The position numbers were made by a program, and so were the translations under genes. Under the pieces are notes generated by a model. The model did no database searches and had not been told where the DNA came from. It was given only the letters and a program-made list of their open reading frames with translations. Shown here in pieces: positions 1 to 14,300 of a stretch of 64,000 nt of DNA. The first letter of the stretch is position 1. The number at the start of each line of letters is the position of its first letter. Source of the stretch: Hyalella azteca (Eukaryota > Arthropoda > Malacostraca > Amphipoda > Hyalellidae); assembly GCF_000764305.2 (NCBI RefSeq), contig NW_025944985.1, positions 324,341 through 388,340 of the forward strand, in the 5' to 3' direction.

Positions 1-1254
1 GTTAGGGCGTACTTATGGTTAGAACCTAATTTGTATTAAATTGAAATGTTATTATTTGTGGAATTTTTTTTCGATGATTCGTTAAAAATACATTTTAAAA
101 ATGTTACGTTGAAAATCATGACATATATACAGGTAAATATTTTTATATGCCTCAACAAACTGCCTGCGCTCAACGACTTATTTTCGCCTGTTAATTTGCC
201 ATTTATACTATAAAAACACCCTGGATTTCCGATTTTATAATATAATGAGATTTTCGCCCAGATTTTGTCCAGACGCCCTGTCTGAAAAGTAATTTGCTGG
301 CCACAATTGTGACCTCCGGTTCCATAAATTGTTTAACTTTTCAAATTTTTGAGACGTTAGTAAACTTTTCAGATTTTGAAAAGTTAACGAAGCTAAAGAA
401 AATTTTCCATTCTTTTGGTTTCGTAGTGAGAAGATTCCGCGATTTAGTTTATGTAAGTTCATATTTGAATCCTCGATTGATGATTTTCTTCTTTTTTTTA
501 TCTTTCTCATTCGTTAACTTCTAAATGTGAACAATCAAAAGAACTGTACTCTTTTTGCAAAACTAGCTTTAACTCTACGGATATTGCAAAGAATATTTAA
601 GTAACTTTAAAAACTTTCACGGCTTCACTGCAGGTATTCAAGTTATCTCTTCCTACGCGATAGCCGATATAAAAAATTATTCTCATCTGATTCGTGCAGA
701 GTTCATGGTTCTTTAATTTATTGAAGTATAAAGTTTAGTTTACAAACTTTAATTTATTAGTGTAGGTTGATCTGTTTAAAAAATGTTTGTTTCAGTCCCG
801 TTCGACTGAAACAAATAATACTGTGTTATCTAAGATTCTTTTTTCACATATAATAACAACTCCAAATGCCAATAATCTATTAGAATCACACGAACATGGT
901 TCGAATATATCAATGTTATTGATTGTGAAATAGCTAGATTTACGGACTATTAATGTCTTCATCAAATACTTCAACGACCAGGTGGATATATATACATTTA
1001 AACAGAAGCAACATCAATAATAGAAACATTACGTTTCAGGCTTTTTGAGAAAAATGCTCTGCAACTTTTCAATACTGGAAATAATTTCATTTGTTCATCT
1101 GAAAAATGTTCAAGTCATGAATAGCATCGGAACAAAATCATTGATCTCTTCGGAACATTTTGCACTAGTTTTACGAATTTACGCGAACTAGCAGCAGGTT
1201 ATCAATAAGGATAAAATAACTTATTTTCAAAATATCCACGATCTCGAGAAATTT
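1..1254. other. AT-rich flank, no supported feature
   Basis: Open frames up to 91 codons occur, but none shows protein-like features. Nothing recognised. Confidence 0.6.
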
Positions 1255-1450
1255 CACACGGCCGTAGCTCGCCGCTGTTTGGTGCCGCATTATCTCGTCC
1301 CTCAGCATCCCGTGCTCCCCTCACTTGCCCAGCAGCCGCCGGCCTGGGCACACGTGGGTGTGGTGCGCCGCGCTCGTCTGCTCCAACTTTCGTCTTAGTC
1401 TACGGGCCTGCCACGTTGCGAGGATTTCGATACCCTCGACCGTAGCGCGA
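1255..1450. promoter_or_regulatory. GC/CpG-rich block upstream of exon 1, possible promoter or 5' UTR exon
   Basis: In otherwise AT-rich flank, this 200-bp block is rich in CG dinucleotides (ACGGCCGTAGCTCGCCGC, GCAGCCGCCGGCC, GTGCGCCGCGCTCGTC). It lies about 0.8 kb before the start codon. A leader exon or promoter is plausible, but I see no TATA box or clear initiator. Confidence 0.3.
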
Positions 1451-2269
1451 ATTTAGACGATTCCTTTCTGTTATCTCTGATCCTTGCAGCAATTCATACT
1501 GGTAGGAAGAACCTAATTGGCACTATTTTTATGACTGCCTTCAAGATTGCGTTTAAAATTTTCTATTTTGACGGCGTAATGTGTGGAATTTTAATATTGA
1601 CAATCATTAAATGAAATCACTGAAAATTCTTTTGCTCGGTATGAGGAATTAACCGAATAAATAATTATTAGCCTACATGTTAAATACGTATCTGAATCTA
1701 TATGCGGTCAGGCCAAATAAAGCAAGAAATAGTACAATATCAGAGCAATAGGCTCCCAAAATTTTATCATATAGACACCAGAAAAAATATTATTGATGAT
1801 TCTGGCACTGGTTATGTCCTAGGCATTTATTAACTCGTTCAAGTGACCTTAAGCCTAAAATTCATTGACAAATTGACTTAATTTACTGTTCAATAAGGCT
1901 CACTATATTCTTTCTTACAAAAATAATCGATGAGTATCCAAAAAATATCCAACATGGCATTCAGTCTTGTTTTCCAATTAAAGATCAAATATTACCTAAA
2001 AATAAAGACTAATAAGACAATTTTGTACGAACAATTTCCGACTTTCATAATTTATTTGCACCATATCATCAATTTCGCCTTCTTCTCAGATAAAAAAAAA
2101 ACTAAATATAATCGCAGGATACCCGCTATGAACACTCGGATTGCAATGCGCAATTTTCCATAAATGAAAGTGAAAAGTTTTTACCCTGAATTCTTCGCTG
2201 TAAATATAGTAACAGGATTCATTCAACTTAAAACGTATTAAATTCAGTCCAAAGCTCGTACCTATCAAG

Positions 2270-2372
2270 ATGAACTTCGTGCCACATTTGTGTATGAAGC
2301 TCCTGCTTCTACATCTCCTGTTGTCTCGACCGTCTCCAGCGCACGCTGCTCCGGATGCAGCGAGCGATCACG
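2270..2372 (+). CDS. DIP-like gene, coding exon 1: signal peptide
   Basis: The ATG has A at -3, and an in-frame TAA lies upstream at 2210-2212, so this is the natural start. The 34 codons read as a classical signal peptide: MNFVPHLCMK, a leucine-rich core (LLLLHLLL), then a likely cleavage after AHA (residues 24-26). The donor is CG|GTGAGA. The exon ends in phase 1, and its last G joins AG of the exon at 27152 to make Glu35. This exact phase match across 24.8 kb is the main evidence that both belong to one gene. Confidence 0.8.
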
Positions 2373-5300
2373 GTGAGATGTTAATTTATTTACATGTTTA
2401 ATCATTTAAATGTGTTTATTTGTACGTGCAAATAGATTTTACAAGAAATTAGCTTGACTCTATGGGATTCGAGGGAAGATATTGATGAACCTCGTTTAAA
2501 TTTAAAATGATAGTGCAAGTTCTAGATTTGGATTCAAGAGATATTTTGGCATCGTATATTGGAAAGGAACAATTTTAACCTTTATAATATTAAGTTGCAT
2601 ATGTGTTATTAAAATATTTTATGGATTTCCTATTTTATGATGCGATAACAGTTTCTTGTTCGGAACCTGAAAATATTTTCTCTTGCCTAGAAAGCGTTAA
2701 CATTTCAATGCCTAGAACGTGGTAACTTTTTTCTTGCCGGGATAGCGGTAACATTTTTCTACCTGGAAGGTAGTAACATTTCTGTGCATGAAAATTAACT
2801 GGATTTGGCGGATCATCGGGATGATGCGTTTGGTCTCTTGGATTTAATTGCCAATTGATTGTATTTAATTTAAAATTCTTTCCCCGCTAAGATGAAAAGT
2901 TCTGCAAATTCATTTACCAGAACACTAAAAAAATACCGCGTTTAACTATACCGTATAAATTTGCGTGAAAGTCTCCCTTTGAATACAGAAACGCAGTAAG
3001 CGACATGACTTGTCGGGCGCTTGAATGTACTAATCACTGCCGGTGCTCGTGCTTGAAAAGTATTTCATTCATGCATTATAATTAGCAACATGCGGCATAA
3101 TTGACCATCTAATATAGTAGAAGGCAGTGAAGTTGACAAGACGTCACAATTATTAAAAATTCAGCGGCTTGGTGTGCAGAACCTCACAATTCACACAGAA
3201 GTTGGACGCTGGGAGTCCAGGTCACCACAATTCACACAACAGTGGGCGACAGGGAGCTCAAAATGTCACAATTCACACAGCAGTTGGCTGTCAGAATACA
3301 GAACGTCACAATTCACACAGCAGTTGGCTGTCAGAATACAGAACGTCACAATCCACACATCAGTTGGCTGTCTACAATACAGAACGCCACAATTCATACA
3401 CCAGTCGGTGACTTGTAATTCAGAACGTCACAATTCACACAGGAGCGGCGGCAGAGCGTAAAGGTTGTCGATATTCTGCCAGCCTGTTGAAAGCGTCAGT
3501 TTGCTTTGGAGTCTCGCACTCAGCATTTGATTAATTCTGCTCGCTCTTGCATCAAGTTTTCCTCTAAAAATTCTTCCGTCCATACCTGTCATTTTAGGCA
3601 GACATTCACAGGCTGCCACCGCCCAACGAAATTCATTTATTATCATGGCGCAGTCTTCGAGCTAAAGTCACTTCTTGTTACGTGCAGCCTTGGTTCTAGC
3701 GAAGACTTGATTAATTTAAAGGAGCCCTGATGTCTGAATTGCTCGCGGTAAGATGGATGCTGCCGCGTCATCTATTATTTTAATTTTAAAACATATTATT
3801 CATCATTTATCAAATTTATAATTCTATCTATACTCAGATTATAATTACCCTTATTCATGTGATATGTAATTTTTTATTCATTTGTTATTTAGAATGATTT
3901 TCAACGCCATGTCGCATCACCTAAAATTCAAATCAAATATGCCAATTTTTAAAATTAAATTTCATTATGTTTGGTATAAATTAAAACGAATTTGGATCAT
4001 TTTTTATGAATCGTTTTCAACGTGCATTACTTTATTACGCTATCTAATTTCCCGACGTTAATAAATGACACTTTAATCACAACAATGTTCTGAGATGAGA
4101 CACCATTACCACCGTTCACGCATTTATCATAAATAAAATATAATGTGTGATTTAGCAGGAATTTAACCTCGTATCTACTCATCCATTAAAGCTGTCATCG
4201 TTAGCCAAATTTCCGTCAGACAACGGGAGCATAAATCGAATAAAGTAATGACATTTTTGAAGGCTTCTTTATTTCTAGATCGCGATATTTTCCGCTGCGA
4301 CACCGTGAACCGGCCGGTCAGTCGACGGGCCATTTAAATTCAAGCTTCCCTGTGTGGATTTCGTCCGGAAAAATTGCAGGTACGAAGCATGCATGTTATT
4401 CGTACGGGACTCATGCAGGGACCTGAAGCGCAGGTATTAAGCTGAAGCGATGAAACGTGTTCGTTGGAAGCGACCCATGCACCATCCACGCTTTACTGGC
4501 CGCTGCACATCAAAAATAATATCAGTAATTCGTGTGGTCAAAGGACCGAAACTCTATGATATTATTTGGACCATCAAAAAAATCACGGTGCGTACGATGC
4601 GATCCACATGGAGTCAGGCACCAAATATTGCGCACCCAAACCTGTGGAAAAAACACTGATTTGTGATGCCGACACACTTAAAATTCAACCCGTGGGACGT
4701 ACCCGCTTTTATGGTTGACTTTAGATGACAAACTTCAGGGGTTGAAACCGAGAGTTTATTGCAATATTAATAAAATGTAACAACAAAAAAGAAGTGCAAA
4801 TATATTATTCGTGCTTCTAAAACTTTTCATTAACAGATGTTAAGAATTTACCTGAAGCTAAGTTGCGGGTACCAACAAGACACCAGGATGAATTAGGTTT
4901 AAATTTTTTGGCAAAAAATAGTAGAAAGATAACAATAATGTTCTTCCGACTCATTACCTCACATGAGATCCATCAGTCTTCTGAGAAAAGACACCAAGTT
5001 CTTATTGCAGTTTCTTCTTTTTATATACTTGTTATCCAGCGGACTCATCTGTATAAAAGACGTGAGGATAGATCGTCGCATGCCTGCTAAAAATGCCCGA
5101 AAGTTTGCAATGGAGACCCGAGCTCTTGTGTCATGGCGTCTTAAACTTTGCCAGGCTTACCAACACGTCAAGAGAAAGCAACGGAAATACAAAAAAAAAG
5201 TAGCCTTAGGTCCAAGAAATACATACAAGCACACCTTCTACTTCCTTGTGCATTATTTAAACCTTGAATAATAACGATTGTAATACAATTTTTAAGTATA

Positions 5301-8300
5301 TAACCAACTTGATAATTGGGGCTATGACAGATGAAATCGATAAGGCGGTTTCTATCTGTAAACAATTCTTGAAATACATAAGCATTAGGTGGAACTTTTT
5401 CTAGAATAGGAGAATTTTAATCCTAACGATGTTCATGAACAACTCTAAACAGCTGCTTTTGGGGATGAAAATTTTCCTTCCGTTGTTAGGAAATTTCTTA
5501 CAAATACGAGCGAGAATGTGCCTGAAGCAATAATGCACTTCGTATTGATTTCATTTACACTAAAATAAAATGAAAAAGACACAGTAGAACGAACTAAGAA
5601 AATTCCAAGAATATTTTATGCGGAAATATACTTTGAGCCACCACGCGAAAAATGTTCTCCCTTTAATCAATATCCAACATAAAAACAAGTCGCTAAGGGA
5701 AATCGGCGATCGCATCTATTTTTGGTAGTGATGGTGATGGCCAGCGCTGCGATCTTTGAACGAGAAAAATGCAAAAGCTTTTTCGTTGGTCAAGCCACTC
5801 GCCCTGGTTCATGTTCAGCTCGTTTCCAATTAACACTTGCATGCATCAAGCGAGGGCTCCCGACCCTCGGATATTGTGAAGCTTTAGGCCCGAGTTAGCA
5901 TTATAGTGAAGCAGGAAGAATTGAAGAAAAAATTGTGTGGTTACGCTTAAGCATTGATTAAGTATTGAATGTGGATTGAGGAATTATTCTATACAGAACG
6001 AGGCGCTGTGAGAACCTTGTGCTTGGGTCAAGCACAATGAAAAATTTCTAAAACCATCAGGATTAAATAAGAAGCAGGGGTTGATAATGGGCTTTGCATA
6101 CGGGATTTTGATCACAAATTTGTCCCCTTCAAGATTTACTTTCAATGGGCATACTAAATACCATCTTATAGCACAACACTCAAGCAATGCAATTATATAA
6201 ATATCAAGCAGAAGCATGGAAATTTTCCAAGCTGAACAGATTTCATATTCATTGCCCGTGGTTGAGGTTGTGAGGAACGCTATCCCGTGCGATGCAATTC
6301 ATCACAAAATGCGGCGCTATTGAAGCTGCGTTATGGAACGGTTAGGCTAATAGCCTTCTTGAGCAAAACGCTGGAACATAGAACAAATTACTAGCTTCAT
6401 GTCTGCCATCACGCTTCCGCTTCATTTAGAAGCGCATGTATTACATATTGAAAGTGAAAGAGCATTTCGAAAATATGGTAATTGAAATTTCTCGTGTGTA
6501 CCTCCAATTTCTGGAAATTTTTATTTTCTAATATACAATAATGTCATTAAGATACGTTTTTAGATCCTTGCTCCTCAACTAAACATGTAAGTGCGTCAGA
6601 AAAAAAGACACGAATAGTGTGCGAGACTGAAAGTCTGTACAGGCTGTAGCACATTGTTGCAACTGAAAAGAACGCTGTTGCACTGCGCAGACTGTATTAC
6701 ATTGCTGAAAGTTAAGAGAATGCGGTTGCACTGCATAAATTGTAGCACATTGTTGCAAGTGAAGAGAAACCTATTGCACTGTATAGGCTAGCACATTTTT
6801 GTAGCACAAACCAAGTTTCGCTCATCAATCTGTGCGCTAAAGCACATCTGCTTCATCTTAGCCATGATACCTGCTTCATCGTAGCCATGATACCTGCTTC
6901 ATCGTAGCCATGATACCTGCTTCATCATAGCCACGATACCTGCTTCATCGTAGCCATGATACATGCTTCATCTTAGCCATGATACCTGCTTCATCGTAGC
7001 CATGATACCTGCTTCATCGTAGCCATGATACCTGCTTCATCGTAGCCATGATACCTGCTTCATCGTAGCCATGATACCTGCTTCATCGTAGCTATGACTC
7101 CTGCTTCATCGTAGCCATGATACCTGCTTCATCGTAGCCATGATACCTGCTTCATCGTAGCCATACCTGCTTCATCGTAGCCATGATACCCTCATTAAAC
7201 ACTGCTCGGCCGTGCGCCGGAAATTGATGGCGAAGGCTTCTTGCTACGCGGTTTATAACGAACCAAATTAGGTCTTATGGAAGAGATTAGATTTTAAGTG
7301 GCCAGGAAGGCATTCAATTCGAGTGGTAAGTTGGATTCTAGCTTTTTTAGTGCAGAACTGGAGAAATTTACTGTCATTCATGGGCTATACCATAGAAAAA
7401 TTTATAATGTAATGAGAAGTCTACTCTTTTATACACAGTTGTCTAGTAGCAACTAGTAATTAAAAATACTACTGATAAAAGCACACGACAGAGATGACCC
7501 CAAATAGAGCACTGCAGAGATGTGCTCAATCATTGCACTGCAGAGATGTCCTCAATTTACATCATTGCATTGTGCCGGCAAAGCGCTGATATAATTGTTC
7601 ATAAATTATAAAAAAAACGAGTTTCAATATTACTATGCACGTTGGACTTCCTTTCATTGTTCAACTTAACGGGAAATGCAAACACATGTAGACCAAACAT
7701 TTTCTGTTCCTAATGATTTTAAAATGTTTATAAACTACTAATGTATAGAAGGAAACAATTGACCGGTTAAAGCTTGGCTCAATTGTTCCAAACATCAAGA
7801 TTACAGCCTCTTGACGTCACTTGCCGACATCATCTATAATGCATCACTGGAAATTATGCACTCTGATATTCATGTAAACTTCTGAGGCGAGTTAGAGTGA
7901 ATAAGTCGTCTCCTGGGAGGGCAAATATTTATCCATGCCGGAGAAATTTAATGAAGCGAGCATATAATGTTGCCGGTAGCACTGCAGTGGCTAATAATGG
8001 CTTTGAAAGTTCCATGAGAGCAAGTATAGACTTTTCAAATTAATATATAGTTTCAGCTGCACGCGGAGTAAACTCCAGACTATTTATACAGAAAATATTG
8101 TGTCCAGGTAATGAATTCCGCATGCTTTATTAAAAAAAATAAAATATTTTAAAGCTTTTTGATGACTGTGAAACAAATTAGTTTCATATGATTCATTATT
8201 TTGTTTGTTTACTTAAATCAATGTCACTTAATCAACCAAAACCATAACCACGTCGATTGAATCTTGTGGCAACGTTTGCTCCATCGCATAACTGTAAACA

Positions 8301-11300
8301 CCTGCTGGACAAGTCACCAACGTTAAATATTATTATAGGAGCCACAAACCCCATAATTTCCATTAGTTCTATTTTACAACCGAAGTAAATCAAGATTTGT
8401 TGTTTCGTATTTTTTTCGGTTTTACAGGTTGAAAATGGATTCTAGACAGTATAGTTGTAACCAATCAACGAATTCACTCGGTGCGACAAAACAAAAGCTT
8501 TCAATTAAAGACATCTGAATGTCAGTTTATCAAACCAGTGATTCGGAAGGCCTGCTGGTCTCTAAAAAATAAGGTTCTATAGAAAAGAGTAAAGTTAGCA
8601 ATCAAATTGCCAAAGACGACCAAGGCGATCATAAATCCTCTTAACTCGGTTATTGTACCAGGTTATTAAACCAAATTATATGGAATTAGAAGCTTTCATT
8701 ATACAAATTATCAAGAAGGCCAGCGTATCCGTTCGGTCAATGATCAACATACACAAGGTTGGGCTGCAGTTGCCTACCTGTAAGCATTAAATGATTTGAA
8801 AGAATTAAGTTTTGACAATAAAAAGCACACCAGTCTGTAAATATAAAACATGTTGCAGTGCGGCGTACATCGGAAGCTCATCTGTTGTTAGGATGGTAGA
8901 AAAATCTTTGCGGGTATAGCAGAAGTTAAAGATTCAAAAAGGAGGATTTGGTTCGAGGACCCAAGAGCCCACTACGACGATCACTACGAAATCCCGTAAA
9001 GCCACTTTTTTGAGGATCTCAACAGTCGGGATCGGTCTTCGCCAATCCCCGTGGTCTCCGCCAATCCCCATACTGGTATTTGATAAACCATGAGGATAGG
9101 AAATTAAAGAAAATTGCATAGCTCATATTTTGGTGGCTGATTTAGTAGCCTAGTAAACATTCATTCATGCAAAGTATGCGTCGTACTGCCCTGCCCATGT
9201 CATGAAATGCAATTGGGTCAGTACAAGCGTAAGTCCCAGGTTCCTTCTTTGTTTCTAACGCAGAATCGGCTTTTCGCCTGACTTCAAGTGACAGGATTAC
9301 CAATTTTGGAAGCATCGAAAAATATGATTTCTCCTCCTGCGAACCGAACTCTTAAGACACATAATACCATATTGTAGCCTCATTAGTGTTCCAATAGTAG
9401 TGTTCTTGTAGTGGTGTTACAGTGGTCGTGTTCCAGTAGTGGTGTTCCATTAATGGTTTTCCAGTGGTGGTGTTCTGGTGGTGGTGTTCCAGTGGTGGTG
9501 TTCCAGTAGTGGTGTTCCAGTGGTGGTGTTCCAGTGGCGGTGTTCCAGTGGTGGTGTTCCAATGGCAGTGTTTCAGTGGGGGTGTTCCTGTGGTGGTGTT
9601 CCAGTAGTGGTGTTCCAGTGGTAGTGTTTCAGTGGTGGTGTTCCAGTGGTGGTGTTCCAGTAGTGGTGTTCCAGGGGTGGTGTTCCAGTGCTGGTCTTCC
9701 AGTGGTGGTGTTCCAGTAGTGGTGTTCCAGTGGTGGTGTTCCAGTGGTGGTGTTCCAGTAGTGGTGTTGCAGTGGTGGTGTTCCAGTGGTGATGTTCTAG
9801 TGGTGGTGTTCCAGTGGTGGTGTTCTAGTGATGGTGTTCCAGTGGTGGTTTTCCAGTAATGGTTTTCCAGTAGTGGTGTTCCAGTAGTAGTGTTCCAGTA
9901 GTGGTGTTCTAGTGATGGTGTTCTAGTGGTGGTGTTCCAGTAATGGTACCAGTAGTGGTGTTCCAGTGGTAGTGTTCCAGGAGTGGTGTTCCAGTGGTGG
10001 TGTTCCAGAAGTGGTGTTCCAGTAGTAGTGTTCCAGTAGTGGTGTTCCAGTGGTGGTGTTTCAGTAGTGGTGTTGCAGTGGTGGTGTTCCAGTGGTGGTG
10101 TTCCAGTAGTGGTGTTCCAGTGGTAGTGTTCCAGGAGTGGTGTTCCAGTAGTGGTGTTCCAGAAGTGGTGTTCCAGTGGTGGTGTTCCAGAAGTGGTGTT
10201 CCAGTAGTGGTGTTTCAGTGGTGGTGTTCCAGATGTGTTGTTCCAGAAGTGGTGTTCCAGTAGTGGTATTTCAGTGGTGGTGTTCCAGTGATGGTGTTCC
10301 AGTGGTAGTGTTCCAGTGGTAGTGTTCCAGTGGTGGTGTTCCAGTGGTGGTGTTCCAGTGTTGGTATTCCAGTGGTAGTGTTCCAGTAGTGGTATTCCAG
10401 TGGTAGTGAACACCACTACTGGAATCTTGTGAATCATCCACTGGTGGTGTTCCAGATGTGGTGTTCCAGTAGTGGTGTTCCAGTGGTAGTGTTCCAGTGG
10501 TGGTGTTCCAGTGGTAGTGTTCCAGTAGTGGTGTTCCAGTGGTGGTGTTCCAGATGTGGTGTTCCAGTAGTGGTGTTCCAGATGTGGTGTGGAGCTTCAA
10601 CGCGCACTCACAAGTTTATGTACAGCGACGCCATACTTGAGGCATCAGCCCTGCTACGTACGCGGCGCGGAACAACCTTCCCCCATCGTAAAGTTCAGCT
10701 CAAAAAACGTATTTTCAACTTTTACAAAATTTGTGCAGCAATTTCAACAGGAAAAGAGTCAAACAAATTATCGTCTATATTTATTGGTAAAGAAATTTCA
10801 CTGCAAATTTTTAACCAAAGAATGTTATTTTTATTTTTCTAGAAAGTCATTTTTATGACAATCATTTTTACTGATGAAACTTAATACGAATTAGAACGAA
10901 ATCTTCCATTTAAAACAAACGGGTTTCAATTTTCAATGGCCCTAATATTATATTATCAGAAAAAATGGTCCTGAGATAAGGAGCTTATGACAATTTGCAA
11001 TTTGTGCAGAAGTAATGAACAGTCTCATGTAGAAGTAATGAACAGTCTCGTGCAGAAGGGATGAACAGTCTGGTGCAGAAGGAATGAACATTCTCGTGCA
11101 GAAGGGATGAACATTCTCGTGCAAAAGGGATGAACAGTCTCGTGCAGAAGGAATGAACAGTCTCGTGCAGAAGGGTTGAACAGTCGCGTGCAGAAGGAAT
11201 GAACAGTCTGGTGCAGAAGAGATGAACAGTCTCGTGCAGAAGGCCAAGTTTCCCCAGCCCTGAACTTATCCCAGGCTTGTTGGTCTCGGCAGGAAATTTG

Positions 11301-14300
11301 AATTTCCGTTCAGGTGGACACTTTTAAATCGGAGCGGACGGAGATCATCAGCAGGCCGGGAATTGATCGAAGTGCTTGCCGTAAAAAGAAGCAGATGATC
11401 ACTATTTAGATCAAACACATGCAAATAAAATATAACTTGAATAAGCACCAGCACGAGTATTAGTAAATAATCAATAATCGCTTTCAACCGCTTTTCTTCA
11501 TACGCTTTTCTTTATCAATCGGTACACCCGAAAATTCGAGCTCATATATAATTTTTCATTATTCATGAATGGTATCATGAACAGTTTCAAAGAAGAAAAA
11601 AAGAAAAGCCGAATTTTTGATAACTCACAAAACTCTCTTTAACTATGTATTGATACAGGGAATTTTTAGCTGTTATCTTTAAAACTTAAAAAATATTTCA
11701 CTAGCCTTGTGCTTTTGTGTGGTAATTCAGCAGATTGTTTTGTTATTGCCCATCTGCAGAGTCTGTCCCAAGGCCAAACTTGCATGGGAGCGTCCCGATA
11801 TAAAGAGGCTGCAGCAACAGCCACGCATGCAAGAGGCCTCAGCATTCGTCTTGTGGGACTTTTGTCCTGGATTGCAGCGGAACGCAGAAAACACGACTTT
11901 ATTTTGTTGTTGTGGTTACAGCGGAAATTTTTATTGTGGAAGCAACCTTGTTGTTGTCGCTCTTTATGGAGCGAGCGACAAAAGGAGCGACGCGCGATTT
12001 GTTGCATGCGGGGAACCGCCGATTTGAACCGTCCGACCAACGGCACAAAAACGGGTCCGGCGATACCGCGGCCACAGCGCGGATTTACGAGCTTCAGAGG
12101 CGGCGCTTATGGGGGAGATAGCGGCCGCTGCAGTGGACGGTGGACGCATTATAGGTTCGGCTAGGGAAGATGCTACGATGGAGGAACAGACACTCCATTT
12201 CCAATGATATTTTAAATTGCATTTTACATCTCAGTAAAGCATTTCAATCACCATGAACAATTCTCACTCAATCGTCAGTTATGGAAAGATCGGGTTCCAA
12301 AGGCCGGATCCCTTGTGAATCAAGTCACTAAAAGTACAAGAATCGGCAACAGGCCATGGGACTATTTCTTCAACGCCGACACTTCTATTATATTCTATTC
12401 TAATTGAACGCTACGTAATTATCAAAACTTGCTGACGATTGTTAGAAACATTTCATGTCCTACCGGGTGCTGAATAGCGCAGATTGTGCGCTCGAAAAAT
12501 TTACGAAAAAGTAAACAGCAACTGACGCTTGTCTTGGCAAGAGATAAGGGATAATGACTTATCACACACTCAGCACAACGGTATTCAGTCGCTTTGAGAT
12601 ATCAAAATTCTAAAAAATGCCGTGAAAAATATGCAAATTATGAGCAGTAAACAACCTATAAAAATAAATACTTTTCAATAACGAAGCACTGAAAGGATTG
12701 AAAGGCCTTTGATAAAATTGCAACAGCTCACCGGTTTACTTGAGAGGCAATTTGGTGCGTCGCGGGGCGTGCAGCGACTTCAGTTCGTTTCCAGCAAGAC
12801 CACAGAAATGAAGCAATGAAAGGAAAAGTCCACAGCATCTTCCTCAATTAAAAGGAGTGAAGGATAATACTGAAAATGGTACAGTTGTAACAACCTGCGT
12901 CGTGATCTTATATTGCCATTTCTCCGTAATGTGCTCATACGGGAAGATTCAAATCTTACATGTGCACGATGTTTTCAGTCGTATACGTTTTTTCAGTCGT
13001 AAAAGACTTGGATTCGTGATTCTATTCTAAAATTTAATTTATTTAAAAATTACGTTTATATTTTGCTCCTTATAAATGTTTCACTTCTCCTGAATAATTG
13101 CTACGTAACAGAATTAATTTCAAAAAAAAAGAATGTTCCTATGATTGTCAAATTTTTCGTTGGGCTTTAAAGGTTATCATATAACATCGTACGTGTTATA
13201 CTCAAGATTTAAAGTATTAAATTCATGCGATGGCGTATCGATGACTGCTAACTCTGGGTGTTCGCATATGAACCATGTACAAATTTAATCTCAAGAATTT
13301 ATTTCCTGTAACAAAATATTATTAATATTCCTCGATATTATTACATCAGCTATGTGAAACAACTTTGATTCCTGCCTCAGCAAATTGGTGTCGCGACTTC
13401 AAAGTGCCGGCGGAAAATCTTCCGACATTGATTATAGATTTTCTAGGGAAATTTAATTAATATTTAGAGAGATTGACGGTGTGTCAGAGAAATCTGCTCT
13501 CTTTTACACTAACTCAGAGTAAATTAAAAGCATTTTAAACATTGGACGTTACGACGCTTAAAGAGATGCTTCTCGTTGCTACAGCTTTTTCAACTTTGTA
13601 CAAAAAGTCTATTATGAAAAAATTCAATATAACCTATATAATTCTTAACCTCAATAGTTAACTAGCTAACAACCAAGTTTGGATGAGATTTCGGTCCGCT
13701 TATTTGAGCAGCGTAATTAAATGTTTCTATTAATAGGCCATTTGAACTCTTATTTTGTAAGTCTGCCATGCTGACCAGGTAATTATTCTCCATGAAGCTC
13801 ACTAATTTGGACTTGGGAGATCAAAAATACAACTGAATAGTGTTGCATGTGAAGGAAATGAAAAGCCAACTGAAATGATAACATTGTCGCTTTAGATAAT
13901 ATTTTCTCAAATAAAATAAAATAAATCAGCACTAATTGTGAAGCATGAATTGGCTGTGGCAACATTAGCAACTAGAGTCCTACACATTCATCAAATGGCT
14001 GCTTGTGTGACCCAGGATCTGATGGAACCTGCCATGCGTTTCAGTTTAGACAAGAACTGGAGTAGAGTTGAAGCAGCAGTTTCAAGTTCAACGATGATTG
14101 ACCATTCACGTTACATGTCAAGATTTTCTGGAAAGCAAATGATTTTCAATGTAACTATTTCTGAGAAGTTTCTTTGGATATTCTTTTGGTACATCTATCA
14201 AAGCCTACACTGACTGAAATATATCTATGGTTCCAGCCAATCGTCTCAATTTCTTCATAACATTCGACCATGCTTGATATTAGAAAGAAATTGCACAAAG

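Noticed and set aside
235..510. Open frames of 60-91 codons in the first kilobases
   Set aside because: Random-looking composition, no motifs, no splice or promoter context in AT-rich DNA.
3176..3445. Possible CRISPR-like array (direct repeats with spacers)
   Set aside because: The spacers are also repeated and the unit is contiguous; this is a eukaryotic minisatellite, as are the other arrays.
11666..12164. Overlapping frames of 106-151 codons on both strands in a GC-richer stretch
   Set aside because: No recognisable domain and several mutually exclusive open frames; typical of locally raised GC.
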